DNA from: Vibrio ezurae NBRC 102218
GTDB lineage: Bacteria; Pseudomonadota; Gammaproteobacteria; Enterobacterales; Vibrionaceae
Assembly (NCBI RefSeq): GCF_000467185.1
Contig: NZ_BATM01000017.1
Coordinates: 1 to 60,684, forward strand
Length of the DNA: 60,684 bases
Reading direction: 5' to 3'
The first letter of the stretch is position 1. Each line of letters begins with the position of its first letter. The notes under the pieces are model-generated. The model did not search any database, was not told where the DNA came from, and was given only the letters and a program-made list of their open reading frames with translations. Below are positions 44,833-53,248 of the stretch, piece after piece. The position numbers and the translations under genes are program-made.

Positions 44833-44905
44833 CAGGTTACTGCTGATCATTTCTGTTGTAACCACTATTGATAGTCACTGAGTGATCGTGTGATTTATGC
44901 CAATT

Positions 44906-44944
44906 AAAAGAGCAGAACAATCAAAGATTGTTCTGCTCTTTTTT
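44906..44944. terminator. Bidirectional terminator between the DUF2987 gene and ttcA
   Basis: AAAAGAGCAGAACAATC / GATTGTTCTGCTCTTTT stem with a three-base loop; T-runs on both strands, serving the two convergent genes. Confidence 0.93.
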
Positions 44945-45000
44945 GTATTGTAAAGCCTGATATCGCGACTTGCGATTACATTCTTATTTGTGAAATGCTA

Positions 45001-45927
45001 TTAAACGTTAGTGACATCTAGCTGTAGCTTTGGATCAAACTCTACCGCTTCAATTTCGTCGGACACTACCGGCAGTTCTTCTTTATCAAACCCAATATCA
45101 CCGCCGTTAATAACGCCTGAGTCTTTATCGATAGATTTAAAGTCAAATAAGTTAAAGTCAGCAAGATGGCTTGGCACAACATTTTGCAGTGCGCGGTACA
45201 TAGTTTCAATGCGACCAGGGAATTGTTTATCCCATGCATTAAGCATTTGTTTGACATTCTGGCGCTGCAAGTTTGGCTGAGAGCCACATAAGTTGCACGG
45301 AATGATAGGGTAATCGCGCATGTTGGCAAACTTAATGATGTCTTTTTCTCGACAATAAGCCAGCGGACGAATCACAACATGTTCACCATTGTCAGACACT
45401 AGCTTTGGTGGCATCGCTTTCATTTTGCCACCGTGAAACATATTCAAGAATAAAGTTTCGATAATATCGTCTCGATGATGGCCAAGTGCAATTTTTGTTG
45501 CACCTAGCTCTTTAGCAGTGCGATACAAAATACCGCGACGTAATCGAGAACATAGAGAGCAGGTCGTTTTGCCTTCTGGGATCTTGTCTTGAACAATCGA
45601 ATAGGTATCTTCTTCGACAATCTTGTATTCAATGCCTAAGTTTTCTAGGTATTCAGGAAGAATATGATCAGGAAAGCCCGGTTGTTTCTGATCCAAGTTA
45701 ACAGCAATAAGAGAAAAGTCGATAGGCGCGCTTTTCTTCAAGCTCATAAGAATTTCAAGCATAGTAAAGCTGTCTTTACCACCAGATAGACACACCATAA
45801 TACGGTCGCCTTCTTCAATCATATTGAAATCTCTGATGGCATTGCCTGTATCGCGACGGAGGCGTTTTTGCAACTTGTTGAAGTTGTACTGTTGTGCTTT
45901 GGTACGTTCTTGAACTTGTTCGCTCAT
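45001..45927 (-). CDS. ttcA: tRNA 2-thiocytidine biosynthesis protein TtcA
   Basis: A 308-residue PP-loop ATPase that thiolates C32 of tRNA. The P-loop SGGKDS is at residues 48-53. The iron-sulfur ligands Cys123/Cys126 (CSLC) and Cys211 (CNLC) are all present, as is [14 protein letters not shown]. Length is normal. In Vibrio it follows fnr-uspE; here an IS3-family element separates it from uspE, so it must rely on its own promoter in 45928-46020 rather than any read-through from uspE. Confidence 0.97.
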   Translation of the reverse strand: MSEQVQERTKAQQYNFNKLQKRLRRDTGNAIRDFNMIEEGDRIMVCLSGGKDSFTMLEILMSLKKSAPIDFSLIAVNLDQKQPGFPDHILPEYLENLGIEYKIVEEDTYSIVQDKIPEGKTTCSLCSRLRRGILYRTAKELGATKIALGHHRDDIIETLFLNMFHGGKMKAMPPKLVSDNGEHVVIRPLAYCREKDIIKFANMRDYPIIPCNLCGSQPNLQRQNVKQMLNAWDKQFPGRIETMYRALQNVVPSHLADFNLFDFKSIDKDSGVINGGDIGFDKEELPVVSDEIEAVEFDPKLQLDVTNV

Positions 45928-46023
45928 TTGACTATCCGAATTCTTACTGAAAAATAGAGAACGTATGATACGGATATCTGTAGTAGTTTCCAGTGAAAAT
46001 TATGAGTATGAAGAGTTGTTGCT

Positions 46024-46034
46024 AAAAAGCGGTG
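46024..46034 (-). terminator. uspE terminator, left half, split by an insertion sequence
   Basis: AAAAAGCGGTG here is the complement of CACCGCTTTTTT at 47469-47480. Joined without the insertion they would form a stem with a loop of seven or fewer bases and T-runs on both strands, sitting between uspE and ttcA. Confidence 0.7.
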
Positions 46035-46067
46035 TATGAAGTGACCCCTTAAAGTTGGACATTTCTG

Positions 46068-46967
46068 TTAAGCTGCTTTCAAGGCCTGATTTCGATACTC
46101 TATCGGAGTCAGGCCTTTTAATTTCACTTTAATTCGTTTGGTATTGTAGTATTCGATGTATTCGTCAATATGAGCTATCAGATCATCGGCATCTTCAAAG
46201 TACTGGTTGTGGTACATTTCTGTTTTCAACAAGGCAAAGAAGTTCTCTGCAACTGCATTATCTAGACAGTTTCCTTTCCGTGACATGCTCTGCGTTAAGC
46301 CACTTTCAGATAGTTTTTTCTGATATTTCTTATGCCTATATTGCCACCCTTGATCGCTATGAACGATTGGTTTAGCGTTTTCATCTAAAGTCGCAACCGC
46401 ATCTGTCAACATGTCAGTTACCAGAGGTAGACGTACATTTTTTGCGACCTTATAAGCCACAACTTCCTGTGTGAACAGATCAACGATGGGGGATAGATAG
46501 ACTTTCTGCTGTTTAACTTTAAACTCAGTGACATCCGTTACCCACTTCTCATCTGGCTTCGTCGCTTCAAAGTCTCGTTCAAGAACATTAGGGGCTACAG
46601 TCCCCACTTCTCCTTTGTAAGAGCTGTACCGTTTTGGTCTGACGGTAGACTTCAAGCCTAGTTGACCCATGAGCCGTTGAACCGTTTTGTGGTTAAGCAT
46701 AACACCCTGTCTTCGCAGCTCTAAGTGAATACGACCGATACCCATACCTACCTTTATGCTCATGGTAAATTTGCCCTATTAGATCCTTTTCATCTTGATA
46801 CTGTTCGGTGTCGTTATCTGCCTTAGCATGATAATAGAAAATACTTCTCGCTAATTTTAAGGCATGCAAGAGGTGTTTTAGTGGATAACGGCTTTTAAGA
46901 GCTAGAGCTACGTTCGCTTTTTCTTTGTTCGGCGATGCTTTTCCTGCTCCAGCTCCTCTAACTTTTT
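46068..46967 (-). pseudogene. IS150-group transposase OrfB, frameshifted
   Basis: The DDE integrase-type transposase. The intact downstream frame (46068-46763) holds the core: WVTDVTEFKV (Asp), VDLFTQEVVAYKV, IVHSDQGWQYRH (Asp), and CLDNAVAENFFALLKTE (Glu), ending LTPIEYRNQA. The N-terminal part lies in another frame (KANVALALKSRYPLKHLLHALKLARSIFYYHAKAD is the family's usual OrfB beginning; it is read from about 46925 down). The frames part at TATCGGTCGTATTCAC (near 46737), where related elements have one base fewer (YRRIHLEL). One inserted base therefore breaks the fusion product. Confidence 0.82.
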
Positions 46968-47417
46968 TAGAACAGCATTCTCGGCTCGTAAGTAGGCTAA
47001 TTCCTCTTTTAGCTCCTCTAGCGTCTTTTCATCATCACTTTTTTGTTTGATAAAAGGGTGCTTACTCATTGGTTGTCGTCCTCTGCTACGTTCAAGCCCC
47101 TGAATACCATATTGTTTGTACTGTTTAAGCCAAACGGAGAGTGTTCCAGGGGAGGAAAAATTTAATACCGCACTAGTGTGGTTAATAGACCAGCCATTCG
47201 TCCACATTTTTTTTAACGCATGCAACTTGGTTTGAGCATTTTTAGCACAATCATGAGGCTTAAACGAATCAGAACCATGAATCTCAAACACTTTTCCCCA
47301 GTAACGTATTATGGGTGGTGCAATAGAGTAGGTGTGAGAAAGATCGTAAGATGAACACTCACCCAGTAAAAATTGTTTAGCGACCGCACACTTGAATGCT
47401 CGGCTATATTTGGACAT
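46908..47417 (-). CDS. IS150-group OrfA (helix-turn-helix protein)
   Basis: A 169-residue OrfA. Two helix-turn-helix units (residues about 8-55 and 70-120: SINHTSAVLNFSSPGTLSVWLKQY) precede a leucine-zipper-like tail (EELKEELAYLRAENAVLKKLEEL) used for dimerisation. ATG 47417 lies inside the element; the frame extends past the IS end at 47463, which is not meaningful. Its 3' end contains the slip sequence AAAAAAG. Confidence 0.87.
   Translation of the reverse strand: MSKYSRAFKCAVAKQFLLGECSSYDLSHTYSIAPPIIRYWGKVFEIHGSDSFKPHDCAKNAQTKLHALKKMWTNGWSINHTSAVLNFSSPGTLSVWLKQYKQYGIQGLERSRGRQPMSKHPFIKQKSDDEKTLEELKEELAYLRAENAVLKKLEELEQEKHRRTKKKRT
46962..46968 (-). promoter_or_regulatory. Programmed -1 frameshift heptamer A-AAA-AAG
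   Basis: In the OrfA frame the codons are CTA AAA AAG; slipping back one base gives the OrfB frame (KKVRGAGAGKASPNKEKANVALAL). This is the standard IS3-family signal for making the OrfAB transposase. Confidence 0.8.
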
Positions 47418-47468
47418 AAAAAGACCCCCAATAATCGGTGTCCAACTATTGGGGGTCAGTTCAGTTTC

Positions 47469-47482
47469 CACCGCTTTTTTTT
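47469..47482 (-). terminator. uspE terminator, right half, split by an insertion sequence
   Basis: CACCGCTTTTTTTT, the partner arm of 46024-46034, lies just past the right end of the IS150-group element and 26 bases from the uspE stop codon. Confidence 0.7.
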
Positions 47483-47507
47483 GCTCAAATAACGCTGAGT
47501 TTGAACG

Positions 47508-48455
47508 TTAGCTTTGGTTTGGATCAAGAGGGCTGATATAACCACTAGGTTTAAGTGCTAACACATCGCAGTTGATCTCATCGATAATGTTTTCTGCAGT
47601 ATTACCAAGAAAAACAGCGGAAAGTCCGGTTCTTCCTGAGGTGCCGACCACCACAAGCCCGGCTTTAAGCTCTTTAACAGCTTTAGGTATAACATCTTGT
47701 GGCAATCCTTGTTCAACAATGGTTTGTTCTTCGGGGATCGCATACTGTTGGCGAAGTGCTTTCATGCTTGTTAAGTGGTGACCACGTACTGAGTCGGTAT
47801 AAATAGTCGGGTCAAACTCTGGTAATTCTACCGTGATGTTAGGCGGCGTCATTGGGTAGGAGTTCACCAAATGCAGCGTAGCACCTAAACGAGAGGTGAT
47901 ATCCATACCTTGTTCAACCATTCTATGGTTGAGTTCAAGGTGAGCTTCTACTTCTGAACCGACGTGTACGGAAACCACGACGTGTCCGTTTTCAGGCCAG
48001 TCGTGATTTTTGACTAATAAGACTGGGCACGGACATTTTCTGAGTAAGTGCCAATCGGTCGGTGTGAATAATACCGATTCGATAAGATCGTGTTGACGAG
48101 TGGTTTTGACCACTAATTCATAGTCTTTGGCGAAGACTTCGCTGATGATCGCTTCATAAGGTCGATTATGCCATACCACTTTAATGTCGAGCTCTACGTG
48201 TTGATCATCACGATAAGGTTTGGCGATCTCCTTCATCCATTGTTCGCGTTGATGGATAACACCAGCACGCATTGCATTACGCTCGTCGGGAGAGAGCATG
48301 GATGTCATTTCATAAGAAAAATCATAGATAACAAGAAAGAAGGTAATTTTACTTGGCGATTTACTTTTCTTTCCAATTTGCATCGCTCTAGCCAAGGCTG
48401 GCTGTTGCTCTGTATCGATATTCGCAACAACCAAGATGTTGTTGTATATACTCAT
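47508..48455 (-). CDS. uspE: Universal stress protein UspE
   Basis: A 315-residue tandem-Usp protein. The first Usp domain covers about 1-150 (NNILVVANIDTEQQPALARAMQIGKKS; PCPVLLVK) and the second about 160-305 (VVSVHVGSEVEAHLELNHRMVEQ; GLVVVGTSGRTGLSAVFLGNTAENI, with the nucleotide-binding GxSGRTG..... pattern). UspE is linked to motility, aggregation and stress survival. It follows fnr on the same strand, the conserved order in Vibrio and E. coli. Its terminator has been split by the adjacent IS element. Confidence 0.95.
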   Translation of the reverse strand: MSIYNNILVVANIDTEQQPALARAMQIGKKSKSPSKITFFLVIYDFSYEMTSMLSPDERNAMRAGVIHQREQWMKEIAKPYRDDQHVELDIKVVWHNRPYEAIISEVFAKDYELVVKTTRQHDLIESVLFTPTDWHLLRKCPCPVLLVKNHDWPENGHVVVSVHVGSEVEAHLELNHRMVEQGMDITSRLGATLHLVNSYPMTPPNITVELPEFDPTIYTDSVRGHHLTSMKALRQQYAIPEEQTIVEQGLPQDVIPKAVKELKAGLVVVGTSGRTGLSAVFLGNTAENIIDEINCDVLALKPSGYISPLDPNQS

Positions 48456-48592
48456 AGACCACCCACTTTATTTTGTTAGCGATTACACTCACTATATCTT
48501 TATCGTGAATATACTTGTGAGAGTGTGATCTAAGATTAGCTGAAAAGTAGGGGATTTTTAGGTAGATACGCGAAATAGTTGAGGAATTTGAA

Positions 48593-48612
48593 GTGACTCA
48601 AGTTTGAGCCAC
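48593..48612 (-). terminator. Weak hairpin after fnr
   Basis: GTGGCTCAAACTTGAGTCAC on the minus strand, stem with one mismatch, followed by TTCAAATT; a weak or partial terminator between fnr and uspE. Confidence 0.4.
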
Positions 48613-48628
48613 CTTCTAGACATATGAT

Positions 48629-49381
48629 TTAGTCGCGACAAGCACCGGCCAGTTTTGCTAATGCGTCATGATCATTGATCGTAATGTATTTGCCTTTCAC
48701 GGCTAAAATATCCGCCTTTTGGAAGCGGCCTAATAAACGACTGATGGTTTCAACCGTTAGCCCTAGATAATTACCGATATCACCACGGGTCATGGTTAAA
48801 CGAAACTCTCGTGGGCTAAAGCCGCGTTTCGAGAAACGTTCTGATAAATTATACAAAAATGCCGCTAGACGCTCTTCTGCATTCTTTTTTGAAAGCAGCA
48901 AGATCATGTCCTGGTCGCCTTTAATTTCACTGCTCATTAGGCGCATGATTTGTTGGCGAAGCTTTGGCATTTTTCCGGATAAATCGTCTAGTATCTCGTA
49001 GGGGATTTCACACACCATCGAGGTTTCTAGAGCCTGAGCAAAGCTTGGGTGAGATTGTGTGTTTATGGCATCAAAGCCCACTAAATCACCAGCCAAGTGG
49101 AAGGCTGTTATTTGTTCGTCACCTTGCTCCGTAATCGTATAACTCTTGATGGTTCCAGAGCGGATAGCGTATAGGGATTTCAATTCATCGCCGGCTTTAA
49201 ATAGCTCTTGGCTTTTTTGAATCGGCTTTTTACGCTCAATGATCTGATCAAGCTGGTCTAGCTCGCTATCATTAAGTGTAAAAGGTATGCAAAGTTGTGA
49301 AATGCTACAGTCTTGGCAATGGATCGCACAACCGCCGGACTGTATGCGTTTTGTTACTTGTTTTTCAGTATTAATAATCAT
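48629..49381 (-). CDS. fnr: Oxygen-sensing transcriptional regulator FNR
   Basis: A 250-residue Crp-family regulator. The iron-sulfur ligands Cys22, Cys25, Cys31 and Cys124 correspond to E. coli Cys20, 23, 29 and 122 with a two-residue offset. A cNMP-fold sensor domain and a dimer helix follow. The DNA-recognition helix is in [21 protein letters not shown], where E, S and R contact the TTGAT half site. It activates anaerobic genes, here probably including the adjacent cbb3 oxidase. A likely FNR site overlaps its promoter, so it is probably autoregulated. Confidence 0.96.
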   Translation of the reverse strand: MIINTEKQVTKRIQSGGCAIHCQDCSISQLCIPFTLNDSELDQLDQIIERKKPIQKSQELFKAGDELKSLYAIRSGTIKSYTITEQGDEQITAFHLAGDLVGFDAINTQSHPSFAQALETSMVCEIPYEILDDLSGKMPKLRQQIMRLMSSEIKGDQDMILLLSKKNAEERLAAFLYNLSERFSKRGFSPREFRLTMTRGDIGNYLGLTVETISRLLGRFQKADILAVKGKYITINDHDALAKLAGACRD

Positions 49382-49402
49382 ACTTTTTAGACATACATAA
49401 AA

Positions 49403-49416
49403 TTGATATACGTCAA
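49403..49416. promoter_or_regulatory. Candidate FNR box in the fnr promoter
   Basis: TTGATATACGTCAA matches the consensus TTGAT-N4-ATCAA at nine of ten fixed positions. It lies 22-35 bases upstream of the fnr start, a position that suggests repression of fnr by its own product, as in E. coli. Confidence 0.7.
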
Positions 49417-49493
49417 TATATTAGCACTTTAACCCCTAAATGGGTAGTAGTATAATTGTTAACTGTCCACGCGTGATCGCAAATTTCAGCTTT

Positions 49494-50150
49494 TTATATA
49501 AGGATGTATAGGGAATAAACAGCATAAACAATCATTAAGCTACCTATAACACGCCGAGTAATAGGTAATCGCACTATTGTAGAAAAGCGACTTGAGCTAG
49601 TGCCAACGAATAGCATCGCAGGCAGAGTACCTAAACCGAAACAGCCCATAATCAACATGCCGTGAGTCGCACTGCTCGAGACCGCTGCCCAACTCAGCAT
49701 TGAATAGACCATACCACAAGGTATCCAGCCCCATAAAATGCCGACCGGATAGGCATACCATACTGACCGAAGTGGAAGCATGTTACTTGCCACAGGAGCG
49801 ATGAATTTCCATATCGCTTGCCCGAGTTTTTCTATTCTAAGCAGTCCATTCCACCACTGTGCCAAATATAGGCCAAGCAGTAAAATCATCACAGCAGCCA
49901 CCCCACGTAATGCCGTTAACAGGTATGTAGAGTCAAATAGACTCAAACTGTTGGCCACAGTGCCACCAATTAAGGCGCCAATGATAAGGTAGGACGATAG
50001 ACGCCCAAGGTTGTATAGCAGCGTGATGCGAAAGGATTGGTGACGTCCGTTTAACGCAACGGCGCTGGCGATGCCACCGCACATTCCCATACAGTGCCCA
50101 GCGCCGGCTAATCCAATAAAAAATGCGCCCATCCAATCAATCGTTAGCAT
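49494..50150 (-). CDS. TauE/SafE-family membrane protein (CcoS-linked)
   Basis: A 218-residue membrane protein with about six helices. GAGHCMGMCGGIASAV near the N-terminus is the H-C-x-G-M-C motif of this subfamily, always encoded with ccoI/ccoS, and is a probable copper-binding site. GWIPCGMVYS supplies another Cys. It probably takes part in copper delivery for the cbb3 oxidase; E. coli lacks it. Its ATG overlaps the ccoS stop (TAATG), so translation is coupled. Confidence 0.88.
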   Translation of the reverse strand: MLTIDWMGAFFIGLAGAGHCMGMCGGIASAVALNGRHQSFRITLLYNLGRLSSYLIIGALIGGTVANSLSLFDSTYLLTALRGVAAVMILLLGLYLAQWWNGLLRIEKLGQAIWKFIAPVASNMLPLRSVWYAYPVGILWGWIPCGMVYSMLSWAAVSSSATHGMLIMGCFGLGTLPAMLFVGTSSSRFSTIVRLPITRRVIGSLMIVYAVYSLYILI

Positions 50151-50320
50151 TAGTGATCTTTCTTGTTGTGCTTAGGGGCGTCATCTTCTTCAAACAGGAT
50201 AGTGTGCCCTTGACGATCCAGATCTTCAAACTGCTCGGTTTTAACGGCCCAAAGAAACACGGCGACTGCGATGGCCACCAGAATGATTGCTATGGGGATA
50301 AGTATGTAAAGGCTTTCCAT
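50150..50320 (-). CDS. ccoS: cbb3-type oxidase assembly protein CcoS
   Basis: A 56-residue protein: one N-terminal membrane helix (LYILIPIAIILVAIAVAVFLWAVK), then EQFEDLDRQGHTILFEEDD, the conserved CcoS tail. Needed for cofactor insertion into CcoN in relatives. It starts inside the 3' end of ccoI (80-base overlap as annotated) and its stop overlaps the next gene's start. It is too short to appear in longer-ORF lists but is clear by context and sequence. Confidence 0.95.
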   Translation of the reverse strand: MESLYILIPIAIILVAIAVAVFLWAVKTEQFEDLDRQGHTILFEEDDAPKHNKKDH

Positions 50321-52688
50321 TTTTATTTAGTAATCTCAGTGAGTTAGTGACTACGATGATGGAGCTAGCGGACATGCCCACCACAGCGATATAAGGTGCG
50401 ACTAAACCACAAACAGCCAGTGGTAAAATCAATAAGTTGTATCCTAAGGACCAGGCCAAGTTCTCTCTTATTATCTTGCGAGTTTTAATGGCAAGAAAGC
50501 GAGCCTCTATGATCTTATCGAGTTTATCTCCCAACAGTACCATATCGGCAGAAGATTTTGCGACATCAGTACCACCGCCCATCGCTACTGATAAGTGCGC
50601 GCCAGCTAGAGTCGGTGCATCATTGATTCCATCTCCGACCATGAGCGTCACGTCTTTATCTGATAGTCCATGTAAATAGGAGAGCTTACCTTCCGGGTTT
50701 ACGCCAGACACTAGGGTCTCGATACCGAGTTCTTTCGCCACTGGCGTGGCATTAATTTCATTGTCGCCCGTCAGCAGTGTGGTTTTAATCCCCAGTTGTT
50801 TTAACGATTCAATGAAGCGTTGACTGCTTTCTCGTATTGGGTCGCTATAGGTAAATGTGGCGACGACTTGCTCTTCGACTGACAGGTAAATCGTATGTGC
50901 TTGATTCGGCATGTGACGGTTGCCCGCAAAGGCGTAGCTGCCAATTTTACAGTGCTGTCCGTCGAGAATACCGGTCAGTCCTAATCCAATATGATTCTCT
51001 ACCGCATCAACTTGGACGTCATTATTTAAGTATGGACGAAACGCAGCTGCTATGGGGTGGTTGGCGTGTGCCTCAAGGGAGGCGGCAATAGAAAGCACCT
51101 GCGATGTCGACCAGTTGCCAAAGGTTTGAGTATGAGCAAGGGATACTTTCCCTTCGGTTAATGTGCCAGTTTTATCCACGATGACATGATTGATTTTACA
51201 GAGCGTCTCAATAGCATGAGATTTACGCAATAAAATCCCGAGATCGCCCATACGCGAAGTGGAGCAGGTGATAGCGGTAGGCGTTGCCAAAGACAGAGCA
51301 CAAGGGCAGGTGGCAACCAATACTGCCAGCATGATCCAAAATGCATCTTCGGGCTGATGGTGTTGCCAGTATAGGTAAGTACATGCCGAGATAATTAAGA
51401 TAACCGCGACAAAATAGCGTGCAACAATGTCAGCAATTTCAGCAATTTTCGGCTTGGTGGCTTGTGCCTCATCTTGCAAGCGCACAATGCTGGCGATCAT
51501 GCTTTCCTGCTTGCGACAAGAGACTTCAAGCGTAAAGGTTTGCTCACCGTTGATGGTGCCCGCATACACAGTTTCAGTTGGGTTTTTCTTTATATGTAAT
51601 GATTCACCGGTCAGCATAGACTCGTCCACATAGACGGCTTTATCTAGCACGTAACCGTCTGCTGGCACATGCTCGCCGGCCAATACTCGCACGCGATCGC
51701 CTATGTTAAGGGTCTTAACCGGGATCTGGGTGCCGTCTTCAAGGGTTGCCATCGCCGGAACCAGTTTCAGAAGGTTAGCGCTGGCTGCTGCCGCTTTTCG
51801 ACGAGCGCGCATTTCTAAGAAGCGTCCCAGTAACAAGAAGAAGGTAAACATGGATATGGATTCAAAGAACACCTCGCCGCTTTGAGTAAAAGTGGCGACG
51901 AGACTGGCGATATACGCAAAAATAAGCGCAATAGAGACCGGAACGTCCATTCCCAAAGTGCGCGCTTTTAAGCTTCGCCATGCGTTGGTATAAAAAGGCA
52001 GCGCGGAATATAGCAACACGGGAGTGGCAAAAATAAGGCTGACAATCCGAAAATAGTGCTTAAACTCCGGCTCCAAATTACCAAAGACTTCTAAATAAAG
52101 CGCTACAGCGAGCATCATGACCTGCATCGTCGCCAGTCCGGCAATCCCGAGTTTATATAAGTATTGCTTCATAGCTCGGTAGTAGCTTTCTTCTTGTTTA
52201 TCAGCCTCAAAAGGCGCTGCTTTATAGCCCAGTTTATGAATGCTATTGAGGAGATCGCTCAGTTTAGTTTCGGTGTTATCCCACGCCAGCAGTGCTCTGT
52301 GTGTTGCGGTATTGACGCGAATTCGGACCACGCCTTGGTGGTTGTTCATTTGTCTTTCAATCAACCATGCACAGGCGGCACACGACACGCCGTCGAGTGA
52401 CAGGGTCACCTCTGATACGTTGTCTTGATTACGTACAAATTCAGATTGTACTTGTTCATTGTCGTAGTGAATGAGTGATTGTAGCTGTTCAGGCACTAAA
52501 TCGACCCGTTCTGCTTTTTCTGTACGGTATTGATAGTAAGAGCTTAAACCGCTATCGACAATGGTTTGAGCGACAGATTCACACCCAGGACAACACATGG
52601 CTCTAGGTTCATCAAGAATGGTGACACAAAAGTCAGTATTGTCAGCGATTGGCTCACCGCAGTGATAACACGAATTATCCATAGTCAT
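50241..52688 (-). CDS. ccoI: Copper-transporting P-type ATPase CcoI
   Basis: An 815-residue P1B-type ATPase for cbb3 oxidase copper assembly. The N-terminus has CYHCGEP and CCPGCESV, then an HMA domain with GVSCAACAW. The transmembrane CPC motif is in ATCPCALSLATP; TGES, VDKTGTLTEG and MVGDGINDAP are the actuator, phosphorylation and hinge motifs. ATG 52688 overlaps the ccoH stop (TAATG); the open frame extends to 52748, which would lie within ccoH. The C-terminus runs past NSLRLLNK into 80 bases shared with ccoS, an unusually long tail. Confidence 0.94.
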   Translation of the reverse strand: MTMDNSCYHCGEPIADNTDFCVTILDEPRAMCCPGCESVAQTIVDSGLSSYYQYRTEKAERVDLVPEQLQSLIHYDNEQVQSEFVRNQDNVSEVTLSLDGVSCAACAWLIERQMNNHQGVVRIRVNTATHRALLAWDNTETKLSDLLNSIHKLGYKAAPFEADKQEESYYRAMKQYLYKLGIAGLATMQVMMLAVALYLEVFGNLEPEFKHYFRIVSLIFATPVLLYSALPFYTNAWRSLKARTLGMDVPVSIALIFAYIASLVATFTQSGEVFFESISMFTFFLLLGRFLEMRARRKAAAASANLLKLVPAMATLEDGTQIPVKTLNIGDRVRVLAGEHVPADGYVLDKAVYVDESMLTGESLHIKKNPTETVYAGTINGEQTFTLEVSCRKQESMIASIVRLQDEAQATKPKIAEIADIVARYFVAVILIISACTYLYWQHHQPEDAFWIMLAVLVATCPCALSLATPTAITCSTSRMGDLGILLRKSHAIETLCKINHVIVDKTGTLTEGKVSLAHTQTFGNWSTSQVLSIAASLEAHANHPIAAAFRPYLNNDVQVDAVENHIGLGLTGILDGQHCKIGSYAFAGNRHMPNQAHTIYLSVEEQVVATFTYSDPIRESSQRFIESLKQLGIKTTLLTGDNEINATPVAKELGIETLVSGVNPEGKLSYLHGLSDKDVTLMVGDGINDAPTLAGAHLSVAMGGGTDVAKSSADMVLLGDKLDKIIEARFLAIKTRKIIRENLAWSLGYNLLILPLAVCGLVAPYIAVVGMSASSIIVVTNSLRLLNKNGKPLHTYPHSNHSGGHRSRRVSLGR

Positions 52689-53167
52689 TAGTTCATCAAA
52701 GGAGTTGGTGTGGTCGTTGGAAATGACATGCGGCCTTGCACCATCCACTGTTTGTCGTGCGGTTGCATCTCAATAAACCAAGGGCCTTGCAGTGGCGTAT
52801 CTAAATGCACTTTATACGTGCCAGAGGGGTTAGCTGTCGCTAAGTAGTCAAAATCCCTATCGGCAAGCGTGCGGTGCGAAAATGTGATATTCAGTGCTGG
52901 GTAGTGGGCAAGTTCGCCTTTGTTTAATTCAATAACTATGTCTTGCGCGTCGGAATAGACCTTAGCTGAAATATTAAGATCCTGAGCCACACTCACTTTA
53001 GACAAGTCAACATTTATGCCTTTGCCTTTTTTATAGTAATCCTCAGAGACCAGAGAAACGGAATGTTGAGACAATATATACACTCTGAGTAAGGTACCAA
53101 AAATGGTAGTTAGAATGATGAGTAGAATGAACCAAGCCCAAAACTGCTTATACCAAGGCTTTACCAT
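52688..53167 (-). CDS. ccoH: FixH-family cbb3 oxidase assembly protein CcoH
   Basis: A 159-residue protein: one membrane helix (FWAWFILLIILTTIFGTLLRVYIL), a conserved SEDYYKKGKGINVDLSK, and a periplasmic beta domain ending QPHDKQWMVQGRM. CcoH/FixH is needed for stable assembly of the cbb3 complex. Its stop overlaps the ccoI start. No ccoG gene intervenes, which is normal for Vibrio. Confidence 0.92.
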   Translation of the reverse strand: MVKPWYKQFWAWFILLIILTTIFGTLLRVYILSQHSVSLVSEDYYKKGKGINVDLSKVSVAQDLNISAKVYSDAQDIVIELNKGELAHYPALNITFSHRTLADRDFDYLATANPSGTYKVHLDTPLQGPWFIEMQPHDKQWMVQGRMSFPTTTPTPLMN

Positions 53168-53248
53168 AAAAAAGTTCTCAAATTAGGAAATGAAAAGATG
53201 ATTGTACTGAAATGTCAGCCCCTTTTTACAGGGGCTGCTATTAGGTTG

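Larger units (their letters stand above)
46037..47463 (-). mobile_element. IS3-family element, IS150 group
   Basis: A 1,427-bp element. Ends are TGAAGTGACCCCTTAAAGTTGGACA (left, 46037) and TGAACTGACCCCCAATAGTTGGACA read from the right end (47463); they agree at 21 of 25 positions. It carries overlapping orfA/orfB with an A-AAA-AAG slip site, as in the IS150 group. The flanking three bases are GTA and GTT, so a clean target duplication is not evident. orfB carries an extra base. It separates uspE from ttcA. Confidence 0.88.
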
